From Nitrososphaerota archaeon (GTDB taxonomy: Archaea; Thermoproteota; Nitrososphaeria; Conexivisphaerales; UBA164): a stretch of 64,000 bases of DNA. Made by a program: the position numbers and the translations under genes. The stretch is from positions 1 through 64,000 of the forward strand of contig WYER01000012.1 of assembly GCA_009903795.1 (NCBI GenBank), given 5' to 3'. Numbering within the stretch: position 1 is the stretch's first letter; each line of letters begins with the position of its first letter. Positions 25,642-35,055 of the stretch are shown in pieces. A model generated the notes under the pieces. That model was not told the DNA's origin, ran no database searches, and saw nothing but the letters and a program-made list of their open reading frames with translations.

Positions 25642-27630
25642 TTATCTTCCCCTGAAGTTAGGCTTTCTTTTCTCAAAAAGACTGGATATTCCTTCTTTAA
25701 GGTCTTCAGTGTTAAAGAGTATGCCAAATGCTGTTGATTCCCATTCTAAACCAATGTCCATGGGCACTTCTGTAGCCTTGTTTATAAGCCTCTTGGCCAG
25801 AGCTTCAGCTATAGGGGCGTTGTTTACAGCTATTTCTTTTGCAAGCTTAATAGTTTCCTGATCTATTATGTCCTTTTCGTAAACTTGTGAAGCTATGCCA
25901 AGTCTTAGCGCTTCTTCGCCCGTTATCCTTTTGCCTGTGAGAATTAGCCAGAGCGCTGTGTTCATGCCAACTAGCTTTGCGAGTCTCTGTGTTCCTCCCC
26001 AACCGGGTATCAGGCCAAGAGTTGTCTCGGGGAAACCTATTATTGCGTCTGGTGTTGTTACTCGTATGTCACATGCAAGAGCAAGCTCAAACCCGCCTCC
26101 TAGCGCGTATCCTTTAATTTCTGCAATAGTAACTTTGGGTATCTCTGCCAGCTTTCTAAAGACCCTTTCACCGCGTCTAGAAAACTCGATAAATTGCATG
26201 CCATCTGCAATATAAGTAGATAAGTCAGCCCCAGCTGAAAAATCGTTGCCAGCGCCTGTTAGCACTATGACCCAAATATCTCTATCGTTCCAAACGCTTT
26301 CTATCGCTCTGTCAAGCTCCTCTATTACATCAGGGCTTAAAAAGTTATGTTTTGGTCTATCTAACAAAATTCTTAGAACGTGATTACCAACGTTTTCAAG
26401 CTTAATATATTTAAAAGAAGTTTGTGGTTGAATTGTTTCTGCTTTTTCTTTCTTTTCTGCTTCAACAGGCTTGTACCTTCCTTCAATAACTTCTTTTAGC
26501 TTCCCTTCTTCTATGCTTTTAGCCGGTTTAAAAACCTCGCAGCTAAATTTTTGATAAAGTTCCTGTAACTTTGTCTTTACCTCATTGTTCGTTAGAGATT
26601 TTGCCACTGTAATAGGGCCGAATGGCCTGTTTAAACCTAGCTTTACAGCAGTTTCTATATCTTCTGGCGTTGCTACACCTTCCTCTATGAGCTTTACTGC
26701 TTCATTAACCTCGAGTACAAGAACATCAAGAAGGTTTACTTTATCTGTTGCGCTGGCCTTTGGTATTTTGGCTTTTCCTTCGCTCCATTCATAAAAGCCA
26801 TAACCGCTCTTTTTACCGAGCTTTCCTTGCTTGACGAGTTCACCTATTGTTTTGCATTTCCCATAATCTGAAGAAATCGTTTTTGCAAAATAAACAAGGG
26901 AATCATAAACTACATCAAGGCCAACGTAATCCATAAGCTCATATGGACCCATGGGAAGGCCTTGTTCCTTAGCAAAAGCGTCTATTTCTTCGGGTTTAGC
27001 TAGCTTCTGATCCGCTAATAAGCAGAAAAACAAAAGTTCTGGTGCACTTATTCTGTTGACTATAAATCCAGGAGTATCCTTCATTACCTTTATAGGTTCT
27101 TTTCCTAAAGTCTTCATAAAGTTATAAACGTCATCAAGAACTTTATCGTCGGTCTTTTCACCTTTCACTAACTCAACCAGCTTCATTAAAACTGGAGGAT
27201 TAAAGAAGTGTGTGCCGAGGAACCTCCATGGCCCGTTAACGTACTGAGAAAGTTCTGTTATCTTTATGTTTGAAGTGTTCGTGCCTATTATAGCATTAGG
27301 TTTTGCTGCTTTACTTGCTCTTCCAAGAACATCGGCCTTTATTTCTATCTTTTCTGGGACTGCCTCTATTATTATGTCTGAACCCTTGACAGATTCTTCC
27401 AAGTTTGTTGAAGTGCTTAGCTTACCCATTATTTTAGCGACATCTTCAACCTTAATCTTTCCTTTTTGTGCAAATTTATTTAGACTTTCTTGTATAAGCT
27501 GCTTAGCTTTTTGTAAAGCTTCTTCTTTAATATCAACTATAGTAACTTCATAACCATTGAGCAAAAAAATTTCAGCTATGCCGTGTCCCATCTCGCCTGC
27601 TCCTATTACAGTTACTTTTTTTACTTCCAT
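25642..27630 (-). CDS. fused 3-hydroxyacyl-CoA dehydrogenase / enoyl-CoA hydratase
   Basis: 662 residues. Residues 1-390 are the NAD-dependent dehydrogenase: VTVIGAGEMGHGIAEIF at the N-terminus, FLGTHFFNPPVLMKLVEL with the catalytic His, and FIVNRISAPELLF before the helical dimerisation domain. Residues about 405-660 are a crotonase: AGADLSTYI forms the oxyanion region and KGYALGGGFELALACD and GFPETTLGLIPGWGGTQRL carry the two catalytic glutamates. This dehydrogenase-first order is the common archaeal arrangement and the reverse of bacterial FadB. It performs the second and third steps of beta-oxidation. Confidence 0.93.
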   Translation of the reverse strand: MEVKKVTVIGAGEMGHGIAEIFLLNGYEVTIVDIKEEALQKAKQLIQESLNKFAQKGKIKVEDVAKIMGKLSTSTNLEESVKGSDIIIEAVPEKIEIKADVLGRASKAAKPNAIIGTNTSNIKITELSQYVNGPWRFLGTHFFNPPVLMKLVELVKGEKTDDKVLDDVYNFMKTLGKEPIKVMKDTPGFIVNRISAPELLFFCLLADQKLAKPEEIDAFAKEQGLPMGPYELMDYVGLDVVYDSLVYFAKTISSDYGKCKTIGELVKQGKLGKKSGYGFYEWSEGKAKIPKASATDKVNLLDVLVLEVNEAVKLIEEGVATPEDIETAVKLGLNRPFGPITVAKSLTNNEVKTKLQELYQKFSCEVFKPAKSIEEGKLKEVIEGRYKPVEAEKKEKAETIQPQTSFKYIKLENVGNHVLRILLDRPKHNFLSPDVIEELDRAIESVWNDRDIWVIVLTGAGNDFSAGADLSTYIADGMQFIEFSRRGERVFRKLAEIPKVTIAEIKGYALGGGFELALACDIRVTTPDAIIGFPETTLGLIPGWGGTQRLAKLVGMNTALWLILTGKRITGEEALRLGIASQVYEKDIIDQETIKLAKEIAVNNAPIAEALAKRLINKATEVPMDIGLEWESTAFGILFNTEDLKEGISSLFEKRKPNFRGR

Positions 27631-27639
27631 AAAATTTCA

Positions 27640-27981
27640 CTAAATCAGTTTTTTAACTTCATTTACAAGTTTTTGAGCCAGCATTAGATCCCCTGACACT
27701 TTCAGCTTGCCCATAAAAAATGACTTAACCGGGTCAGCTTTCCCATTTATAAGGTCTATAAGAAGAGAGTCACTTACTGATACTGAAGCTGCCGGCGAAT
27801 TTATTTTTCCATTTTCTACACTCATGCTGCCGTCACTCTCGAATTTTACGTAAAAACTTTCTCCTTCATTTAGGTCGAACTGGAATGCTTTTCCTGAAAA
27901 CTGTAACAGCGCTTTCTTCTTTGCGTCGTCTTTGTTTATCTTGGTTGAGAGCTCTTTTAAAAAAGCAAAAGAACCGCTCAT
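27640..27981 (-). CDS. SCP2 sterol-carrier-like lipid/acyl-CoA binding protein
   Basis: 113 residues, a single SCP2 domain: ALLQFSGKAFQFDLNEGESFYVKFESDG, then SVSVSDSLLIDLINGKADPVKSFFMGKLKVSGDLMLAQKL, the family's most conserved stretch. SCP2 domains hold hydrophobic ligands such as fatty acyl-CoA. Its place as first gene of the beta-oxidation operon suggests it stores or hands over acyl-CoA. It is nine nucleotides from the fused dehydrogenase/hydratase. The upstream 360 nt (27,982-28,342) contain no gene and presumably hold this operon's promoter and that of the divergent gene. Confidence 0.88.
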   Translation of the reverse strand: MSGSFAFLKELSTKINKDDAKKKALLQFSGKAFQFDLNEGESFYVKFESDGSMSVENGKINSPAASVSVSDSLLIDLINGKADPVKSFFMGKLKVSGDLMLAQKLVNEVKKLI

Positions 27982-28342
27982 TAATTAAAATTTAGAGTTG
28001 ATATATTTAAGCTTTTAAAACGTGGCTTTACTGACCAGATTTGCACTGAATGTAGATAAGCATTTCTAACAACAGCATTCTAATCAGATAATTCTTCTGG
28101 TTTTAGTTTAAGATAAAGTTGAATAATTTAACGCAATATATTTGCTTTTTCAATCTCTTATCCAAAAATTATTACATGACATTAGATACTTGAAAAATCA
28201 CGTTAAATGCATAATATTGTTTTAATCCAATATATAGTCGTCATTAAAGTGATTTTTTATTTCGATTTACGTAGATGAATGTTTGTTTTTGCATCAAAAA
28301 TTAAGAAATAATTAATATATCAAAATTAAATAATGTATTATT

Positions 28343-28960
28343 ATGAGTACAATTAGTAGAGCTTCCTTAGAAGAAGAAATATATTTGCGTTCTTTAACTG
28401 GCTATCTTGTGGGCAAAAATCTTCTTGATGGTTTTCGTAGAATAGCCGTATTAACGTACCCTGACAAAATATGTTCAGCTATGAGCGCTGCATTACTATC
28501 GAGTTATATGAGCACATACGGCTATAAAAATGAAGCAGGAATGGTTTTTATATATGATGAAAGCAGATTAAAAGAAATATCGGATAAAATTGCTAAAGGT
28601 GGTTTTGATGCCGTTTACTTATCTCTGGGAGGCGAACAGAAAATGTCCACGGTTTCCGAAGTAACAAAAAAGATACTCGACTCTTTAAGAAGGTCTGGTT
28701 TTGCTGGTTCTCTTGTTATCCATGTTAGAGCTTGGCTCGCAACAAGACAGCTTTCTAGTATACTTTCAGAAAAAGAACTCAGGGATTATATAAAATCTTT
28801 GAAAGAAATTAGGGTATTCACTGCTGATTTACAGAATAAACTTTTCCTTTTCCATAGAGTTATAATTGAGGAAACTCCTAGATTGATAAAATTTAAAGAA
28901 GAAAAGCTAACTGAAGAACACGTTAAGTTGCTGCAAATTTCACTGCCTCCTCCTGAGTAA
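28343..28960 (+). CDS. protein of unknown function, 205 residues
   Basis: I do not recognise the family. It is soluble, with an alpha/beta pattern: FRRIAVLTYPDKICSAMSAALLSSYM, then MVFIYDESRLKEISDKI, FDAVYLSLGGEQKMSTVSE, GFAGSLVIHVRAWLAT and IRVFTADLQNKLFLFHRVI. Four strand-helix units with no P-loop suggest a Rossmann-like domain of regulatory or sensory type. It ends in a proline-rich tail. It is divergent from the beta-oxidation operon with a TATA-like atattaatata region upstream, so a regulatory link is possible but unproven. Confidence 0.6.
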   Translation: MSTISRASLEEEIYLRSLTGYLVGKNLLDGFRRIAVLTYPDKICSAMSAALLSSYMSTYGYKNEAGMVFIYDESRLKEISDKIAKGGFDAVYLSLGGEQKMSTVSEVTKKILDSLRRSGFAGSLVIHVRAWLATRQLSSILSEKELRDYIKSLKEIRVFTADLQNKLFLFHRVIIEETPRLIKFKEEKLTEEHVKLLQISLPPPE

Positions 28961-29016
28961 ACTACCTTTTCCTCACGGACAGGTTCTCTGATTTAAAAAG
29001 ATGAATTAAAAAACTT

Positions 29017-29092
29017 TAGCGGGGGGTGGATTTGAACCACCGATCTCCGGGTTATGAGCCCGGCGGGGTAGACCTGGCTCCCCCACCCCGCT
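29017..29092 (-). tRNA. initiator tRNA-Met (CAT)
   Basis: Minus strand, about 75 nt plus discriminator A, no intron. The acceptor is AGCGGGG/CCCCGCT, so position 1:72 is A-U, the archaeal initiator mark. The anticodon stem CCGGG/CCCGG gives the three G-C pairs typical of initiators, around loop CTCATAA (anticodon CAT). The T arm is GGTGG-TTCAAAT-CCACC. CCA is not encoded. Confidence 0.93.
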
Positions 29093-29137
29093 TCCTATGT
29101 TACATACAGTCAGAAGCTTATAATCTTTTTTATTTTT

Positions 29138-30139
29138 TCATAAACCATAGCGTAAAAGCGCTTTTATTTCCTTTTCAATTCTGCTTCCGTACTGAAATGC
29201 TTTTTTCTTGGAAGTTATAATTTCATAAGGAAGACCTAAGATTTTCCCAATATTTCTTAACCCTAGCTTCTGAACCTTGTATTTGGTGTCGAGCGCAGTA
29301 GCTTTTCTGAAAAATGACTTAAAAGCGTAAGGATACATTGGTTCTATTCCAGCAGAAAATATTGCTTTGCTATCTCTTCTTAGGCTTATTATTGCCTTTT
29401 TTATATCCTCATTAAGAGCATTCTCAAGCTCTTTGTCGTAAAGTCCTTGATACTTTTTATAACCCCCAAAAATTTCATCTGCAAGCTGACCAACGATCAA
29501 AATATCGGCTCCGTTTTCTTTTGCTACTTTTCCTGCTATGTAAAATCCAGCTGAGAGAGCTAGTTCCATAGTTGAAAAACAAAAATGCTTAACGTACTCA
29601 AGAGCTTCTTTAAGCTCTTTAATTTCAATTTTGTGAACTATATGATCTAAGCCCAATATTTTTGCTCTTTCTTTTGAAACGTTAATGTCTTCGCTTCCTT
29701 CAAACCCCACCGTAATTAATAAAGGATTTCTGTCCTTGAAAACCCACGCAAGTAAAGAACTGTCAAGTCCTCCAGAGTATGACACTGCTATTTTCTTATC
29801 GATAGTTTTTGAATATTCTACAAGTGTGTTAGCCAATTCTTCTAAAGTAATTTTATTTAAGGAATCTATTTGGTGTGGATAAAATTTTATTTTGTAGTTA
29901 TCCCTGCTTTTAATTTCGGCATAAATTTTTTCTGGGTAAACAAATCTACTTTCTCCAAAGATTCCAGTAAAGTCATATCCTGTAACTTCAACTTCATCAT
30001 TTTTAGCACGTAAATAAAAATGGGACTCTTCATCTTGCATCTTTTTTAAAAGTTCGTCTTCTTTAATGTAATGGCCTTTAATATTTCTTAACAAAAAGTA
30101 TCCTCCTTTGACATCTTCTACCTTAAGGCTCAAGCCCAA
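29138..30139 (-). CDS. asparagine-synthase-like ATP-pyrophosphatase without a glutaminase domain
   Basis: 333 residues. The PP-loop is KIAVSYSGGLDSSLLAWV near residue 117, followed by GQLADEIFGGYKKY with the second conserved motif of asparagine synthetases. The N-terminal 110 residues do not contain the Cys-nucleophile glutamine amidotransferase domain of AsnB. They form a short unknown domain beginning MGLSLKVEDVKGGYFLLRN. The protein should adenylate a carboxylate, perhaps using free ammonia or another nitrogen donor. It overlaps the 3' end of the Hel308 gene by 17 nt, so both are co-translated. Confidence 0.75.
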   Translation of the reverse strand: MGLSLKVEDVKGGYFLLRNIKGHYIKEDELLKKMQDEESHFYLRAKNDEVEVTGYDFTGIFGESRFVYPEKIYAEIKSRDNYKIKFYPHQIDSLNKITLEELANTLVEYSKTIDKKIAVSYSGGLDSSLLAWVFKDRNPLLITVGFEGSEDINVSKERAKILGLDHIVHKIEIKELKEALEYVKHFCFSTMELALSAGFYIAGKVAKENGADILIVGQLADEIFGGYKKYQGLYDKELENALNEDIKKAIISLRRDSKAIFSAGIEPMYPYAFKSFFRKATALDTKYKVQKLGLRNIGKILGLPYEIITSKKKAFQYGSRIEKEIKALLRYGL

Positions 30140-32237
30140 GCTTTTCCCTCGCTTCTCTTATTATTTTTTTAGCGATGATCGAGCTTATTCCTTTTACTTT
30201 AGAAGCTAATTCCGCTTCTTTTGCCTGAGACAGTTCTAAAATGTTATGGTAACCGGCTTCGAACAGAGCTCTGGCTCTTTTTCTCCCTATACCGCTCAGG
30301 CTTGCAATGCTTGCAACGTCTTCTTTTACCCCTTTGTATATCCTTATAAAAGGCAGATCAAAAGCTTCTCCGCTCATTCCAACTATTCTGGCAAGTTTCG
30401 AATATGAATAAACGATCCATCTAGAAGATTCTATTATTCTGTAAAGGTCGCCCGGTTCTACACCAAACCTGTCTAATAGTTCCTGTTCAGAAAGCTCATT
30501 GACCCATCCGTATAAAGCAAGAAAAGTTCTTGCAGAACAGTCTTCGTCAAAGAACGGTTCTAGCTCAAAGTTTGTGTTTAGAAGTTGTGCAAGTTCAACT
30601 TCGTCTTTCTTGCGAGAAGATAATTTTGGCTCAACATCTTCTGAAGATGCAAGAAGACATAGTAAAGGTAAAGTTGGGTCTTTCCACTTTTTTATTTCGT
30701 CAACAACCTTAATAAAGGAAAGCGCTGTTTGAGGTGAAATATAAACTTTGGCCGTAATGTCCCCCAATGGTGTAGTTTTATACTTCCCGTTCTTTGCAAG
30801 CATAATAAAACCGTTCTTGCTTAAAAAACTTAACGATTCAGAAATCTGAAAATCCAGATTACCTTTTTGCTTATAATAAAGAGTTTTCCTAAAAAACTCT
30901 TTTATTTCTTTCTCTGTGGCATAACCCAGTACAGATATTAGAGCTAGAACCATCGATGATGTTCCTTTAAGCAAAAGTTTGGAAGTTATTGGCTCGGGCT
31001 CACCAGAAATGTACCTATCTAGATAAAAGTCTACTTGATATTCATCTTGGGCTAGTATGATACATTTACCTATTTTATCATATTTGGGTCTTCCGGCTCT
31101 GCCCGCCATTTGCTTATATTCAATAACTTTTATAGGCTCTCTCCCTTCATCGTTATACCTATAGACAGAGTTTATTACTACAGTTCTAGCTGGAAGGTTT
31201 ACCCCTGCAGCCAACGTTGGAGTGCTACAGATAACCTTTAATTTGTTTTCTCTAAAAAGGTCTTCTACAAGCTTCCTATAACTTGCAGGAAGACCTGCGT
31301 GATGAAAAGCTACCCCTAGAGGTATAAGGTTTCTCAAAGTTTTTGTTAGAGTCGTATCCTCTTCCTCTTCTGGATATGTTTGCTCTAAAGGAACTTGAGA
31401 AAATTTTCTGGAAACTTGAGCCAGAGATTTCGCCAGCTCAAGAGCTTTTTTTCTGGTTTCAGCAAAAATCAAACACTGGCCTCCTTCTTTAAGTTCATTA
31501 TAAACAACGTCTTGCAAAAGCGTGCCTTTCCTCTCTATTATATCAACTTGCGCGTCTTTATATATTAGTTTACCATCATAAGCTACACCTTCTAAAAGAG
31601 TTACAGGTCTCCATTCGTCGTAGACCGTATGCATGCCTAGCCACGATGCTATTTCGTTATAATTTTTTACAGTTGCTGAAAGAGCAAGCACCTGCACGTT
31701 GCTGAACCAAGATATTATTTCTGTAAGAACGAATTCCAGAGTTCCCCCTCTTGATTCGTCATCTAAAAGATGAACTTCATCAAATACAAAAAGTCCTACG
31801 TTTTCAAGCCATTTTACTCTATGTCTGATTATGGAGTCAAGCCTCTCGTTTGTGGTAATTATCACATTATACCTACTTAAATAAGATGGGTCTAAGTTAA
31901 AATCATCTCCAGTGCTTATTCCAACGCTCAGTGGCTTCCCTTTTTCCAGGTATACACCCTCAAAAAATTCTTTAAATTCTTCATACTTTTCGCTAGCAAG
32001 AGCTTTAAGAGGAGTTATGTATATTGCTTTCTTCCTTCTATCGATAACAGTTTTTGCAATAGCAAGCAGCGCTATTAGCGTTTTGCCGCTAGCGGTTGGG
32101 GTTACAATCAGCAGGTTTTTACCTTCAAGAAGCCCGCTTTGTACGGCCTTCTCTTGAGGAGGCCATAGTTTTGAATAACCTTTTGAAATAAGCCTTTCTT
32201 TTATTAAAGATGGAATTTTGAGATCCTCTATCAGCAT
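30123..32237 (-). CDS. hel308: Hel308 (Hjm) DNA helicase
   Basis: 704 residues, family length. Motif I is TPTASGKT (46-53) after the Q motif LWPPQEKAVQSG. The DEVH box is FVFDEVHLLDDESRGGTLE (153-156), motif III is LALSATV and motif VI is QMAGRAGRPKYDK. A winged helix and ratchet domain follow. The C-terminal helix-hairpin-helix region IASLSGIGRKRARALFEAG and a final SSIIAKKIIREAREKLG match domain 5 of Hel308. It is a 3'-5' helicase that remodels stalled forks. It is operonic with the asparagine-synthase-like gene. Confidence 0.94.
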   Translation of the reverse strand: MLIEDLKIPSLIKERLISKGYSKLWPPQEKAVQSGLLEGKNLLIVTPTASGKTLIALLAIAKTVIDRRKKAIYITPLKALASEKYEEFKEFFEGVYLEKGKPLSVGISTGDDFNLDPSYLSRYNVIITTNERLDSIIRHRVKWLENVGLFVFDEVHLLDDESRGGTLEFVLTEIISWFSNVQVLALSATVKNYNEIASWLGMHTVYDEWRPVTLLEGVAYDGKLIYKDAQVDIIERKGTLLQDVVYNELKEGGQCLIFAETRKKALELAKSLAQVSRKFSQVPLEQTYPEEEEDTTLTKTLRNLIPLGVAFHHAGLPASYRKLVEDLFRENKLKVICSTPTLAAGVNLPARTVVINSVYRYNDEGREPIKVIEYKQMAGRAGRPKYDKIGKCIILAQDEYQVDFYLDRYISGEPEPITSKLLLKGTSSMVLALISVLGYATEKEIKEFFRKTLYYKQKGNLDFQISESLSFLSKNGFIMLAKNGKYKTTPLGDITAKVYISPQTALSFIKVVDEIKKWKDPTLPLLCLLASSEDVEPKLSSRKKDEVELAQLLNTNFELEPFFDEDCSARTFLALYGWVNELSEQELLDRFGVEPGDLYRIIESSRWIVYSYSKLARIVGMSGEAFDLPFIRIYKGVKEDVASIASLSGIGRKRARALFEAGYHNILELSQAKEAELASKVKGISSIIAKKIIREAREKLGLEP

Positions 32238-32287
32238 CTAAAAATATTAAAATGCCGTTTTATTAAACTGCTTGTATATTTATAAAA

Positions 32288-32860
32288 TTAGTAAAAGCCG
32301 ATGAGCGAAATTATGAAAAGCATTACCGAAACCAAGAACAACAAACCCCAGACCTTTTTGCTCCAGAAAAATATCTTTCTCCCGTCTAATATAGCTATAG
32401 GCAGTAGGTTAAATAGAGCTATAAAAGAGTTAAAGTAGACAGCAGTGATAAGAAAATAAAAGCCTGACATAGCAAATGGTAAAATAATAAGCGCCATTAT
32501 TATATTAACCAAAGGCCCCCAAGCTGATATTTTCCCCATAGTTCTTTCATCTGCCATTCCGTAAATTACTGTAGCTCCAGGAGCTATTATTTTAAATGGT
32601 AAGATGGCTGTCACAAGAGTTAAGAGCGCCCACACCCACTGTATTCTAAACTCTGCGTACAAGCCATTCCTTATGGCGGAAAGCTTATGGGCATATTCAT
32701 GAAGTATAAATGCGAGAATAAAAAGTATGCTGTTTATAACAAGGCCTGACGTCGATATCGCTCTCAGCCATGTTATTCCAACTACCCAGACAATAAACGA
32801 TCCTATTATAAGATTTAAGGCTTCTCTTTTGCTAGGACCTGAACCGTAATAATAGCTCAA
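32288..32860 (-). CDS. site-2-protease-type intramembrane metalloprotease (M50)
   Basis: 190 residues with about five membrane segments. The zinc motif HEYAH is in ILAFILHEYAHKLSA (about 50-60), and the second motif with the third ligand is FNLLPIAILDGRKIFFW near residue 160. No PDZ or CBS domain is attached, so this is the minimal archaeal form. It would cut transmembrane segments, usually of regulators or signal-peptide remnants. It lies two nucleotides downstream of the EF-2 gene. Confidence 0.87.
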   Translation of the reverse strand: MSYYYGSGPSKREALNLIIGSFIVWVVGITWLRAISTSGLVINSILFILAFILHEYAHKLSAIRNGLYAEFRIQWVWALLTLVTAILPFKIIAPGATVIYGMADERTMGKISAWGPLVNIIMALIILPFAMSGFYFLITAVYFNSFIALFNLLPIAILDGRKIFFWSKKVWGLLFLVSVMLFIISLIGFY

Positions 32861-32862
32861 CT

Positions 32863-35055
32863 TTATTCCTCATCTATGAATTCTTCGGGTTTAGGCACTT
32901 CTGGGGGTAAACCTTTTCTCTTCCTTATAGATGTTATTAACTGTCCAAGCATGTTTGCGGGAACTGGTGCCCATCCTTTAAAGCTCGTATTCCAAACAGC
33001 TTTCCCGGCTGTTGCGCCCCTCATTACTTCTGCTAAGTCAAAAGTTTCTGCTGCAGGTATTTCGCCCTGAACTACAGCAAACACATCCTTCTGAGTCATG
33101 TTTACAATCTTCCCACGTTTGCTTGTTATAACACCTATAGCAGGTCCCAGTATATCTGCAACGCCTTTCACCTCAATCGAAAGAATTGGTTCTAGAAGCG
33201 TAGGCTTTGCAAGAAGCATAGCCCCTAATATTGCCCTTCTAGAAGCTGGCATCAATTGCGCATAAGTCCTGTGTGCAGGGTCCTCGTGCGGTACAAAGTG
33301 ATGAAGTATTACCTTTGCCCCTCTTACATATTCATAAGCCAAAGGACCGTTAGTCATCGCATCGACAAAACCTGCTCTAAGGCTATCCATACTTTCTTGT
33401 AAGAACTGTACCCCTTTAGTTTCATCTACAAAAACGTTTCCGCGTTCATCTATCGCTACGACGCCTTTTGCTTCGTCAGCGTCCCATCCATGGTCTCTAA
33501 GAATCTTTGCTATCTGCTTCCTGTCCATGTTTTCGTTTATCTGCCCTGTTATTATCAAATTTATTGTTTCTTCATCAAGGGGCTCTACTCTTATGTAAAC
33601 TTTATTGTGCTTGTTTGGACTTTTTGCCATTACAGGTCCTGCTTTTGTGGTTATAGTTTCTCTGTAGTTTATGAGCGGTTTGCTAGTTATTATTTCTATT
33701 CCTTGATCCTGAATCAATGTTGTAGCTATTTCAAGGTGAAGAACGCCCATACCAGAAAGCAAAGTTTCTCCGGTTTCTTGATTTATAGTTACCACTAAGT
33801 TAGGATCTTCAAGATGCATGTTCTGCAGAATCTCTATAAGCTTTGGCAGATCTCTTGGGTTTTTTGGTTCAACGGCTATTGTAACTACAGGTTCACTTAC
33901 GTACTTTATACTTTCAAAGGGCACTATATCCTTGACGCTAGACAGCGTTTCTCCTGCCGATGCATGTTGCAAACCTAGTAAAGCCGGAACGTTTCCTGCA
34001 GGTAAATATCCTACGATCTCCCTAAAGGGACCCATGAACATGCTTACGCTCTGCACCCTTTCTTGCCTTTTTGCGTTTATAAGATAAAGAAGGTCTCCCT
34101 CTCTGACTGTCCCGCTGAAAAGCCTTCCTACTGCAACGGTCCCGGCCTGAGGATCAACTACTACGTTTGTAACCATCATAACAGTCGGGCCATTGTCATC
34201 GCATTCTATCATTGCTTTATATATCTCGCTTTCAGGATCTCCTTTCCATATTTTGGGTATTCTGTATTTTTGAGCAACGTTTGGTGGAGGTATGTGCTTT
34301 ATTACCATAGATAGTATTGCCTCATGAAGCTGGAAATTTTCAACGAGTGAAGATATGTCTCCTCTATTGTATCCTTCATAAACGTCCTTAAATCCCATAT
34401 TCTTTGTCTTAGCCATGCTTAAAGTAAAGCCCCACCTATCTTTTGAGCTTCCAAAAGCCACACTGTCATTTGTTATGCTGACCTTAAATTTATCCTTAAA
34501 CTCGGGTTCTGCATAAATATCAATTAATCTGTTAACATCGTTTATTATGTTTGAAAGCCAAATTTGCATTTTTTCCGGAGTTAACCTAAGCTCTTTTATA
34601 AGTCGGTCAATTTTATTGATATAAAGAACCGGTCTTACCCTTTCATCCAATGCCTGCCTTAACACAGTTTCTGTTTGAGTCATAACCCCTTCCACAGCAT
34701 CGACTACTACAACAGCTCCATCAAGGGCCCTCAGCGATCTTGTTACTTTTCCTGTAAAGTCTATGTGCCCAGGCGTATCTATCATATTAAATACATATGG
34801 TTTCCCTTCATATTCGTAATAAAGCGTAACGTTGGCAGCCTTTATGGTCATTTGCCTTTTCTGTTCGAGCTCCATATAGTCTAGCGCAAGTGCCTGACCT
34901 GCTACAGAAGGACTTAACATCCCAGCAGCCGCAAGCAAGGAGTCTGAGGTAGTTGTTTTCCCATGATCAACGTGGGCAATAATTCCAAAATTTCTTATCT
35001 GTTCTTTATTAGAAATTACTTTTAGAGCTTCTGCTGTAGTTTTAAACCTTGGCAT
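32863..35055 (-). CDS. fusA: translation elongation factor EF-2
   Basis: 730 residues, normal for archaea. G motifs: IIAHVDHGKTTTSDSLL, DTPGHIDFTGKV and NKIDR. Domain III begins around PVVTIAVEPK. The diphthamide loop near residue 595 reads HEDPAHRTYAQLMPASRR: the modified His (in HRT) is present, but the usual HRGPAQ-like sequence is changed to HRTYAQ. DphB, the methylase for this residue, is at 59.7 kb. It promotes ribosomal translocation. Its start overlaps the S6e 3' end by 14 nt. Confidence 0.96.
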   Translation of the reverse strand: MPRFKTTAEALKVISNKEQIRNFGIIAHVDHGKTTTSDSLLAAAGMLSPSVAGQALALDYMELEQKRQMTIKAANVTLYYEYEGKPYVFNMIDTPGHIDFTGKVTRSLRALDGAVVVVDAVEGVMTQTETVLRQALDERVRPVLYINKIDRLIKELRLTPEKMQIWLSNIINDVNRLIDIYAEPEFKDKFKVSITNDSVAFGSSKDRWGFTLSMAKTKNMGFKDVYEGYNRGDISSLVENFQLHEAILSMVIKHIPPPNVAQKYRIPKIWKGDPESEIYKAMIECDDNGPTVMMVTNVVVDPQAGTVAVGRLFSGTVREGDLLYLINAKRQERVQSVSMFMGPFREIVGYLPAGNVPALLGLQHASAGETLSSVKDIVPFESIKYVSEPVVTIAVEPKNPRDLPKLIEILQNMHLEDPNLVVTINQETGETLLSGMGVLHLEIATTLIQDQGIEIITSKPLINYRETITTKAGPVMAKSPNKHNKVYIRVEPLDEETINLIITGQINENMDRKQIAKILRDHGWDADEAKGVVAIDERGNVFVDETKGVQFLQESMDSLRAGFVDAMTNGPLAYEYVRGAKVILHHFVPHEDPAHRTYAQLMPASRRAILGAMLLAKPTLLEPILSIEVKGVADILGPAIGVITSKRGKIVNMTQKDVFAVVQGEIPAAETFDLAEVMRGATAGKAVWNTSFKGWAPVPANMLGQLITSIRKRKGLPPEVPKPEEFIDEE

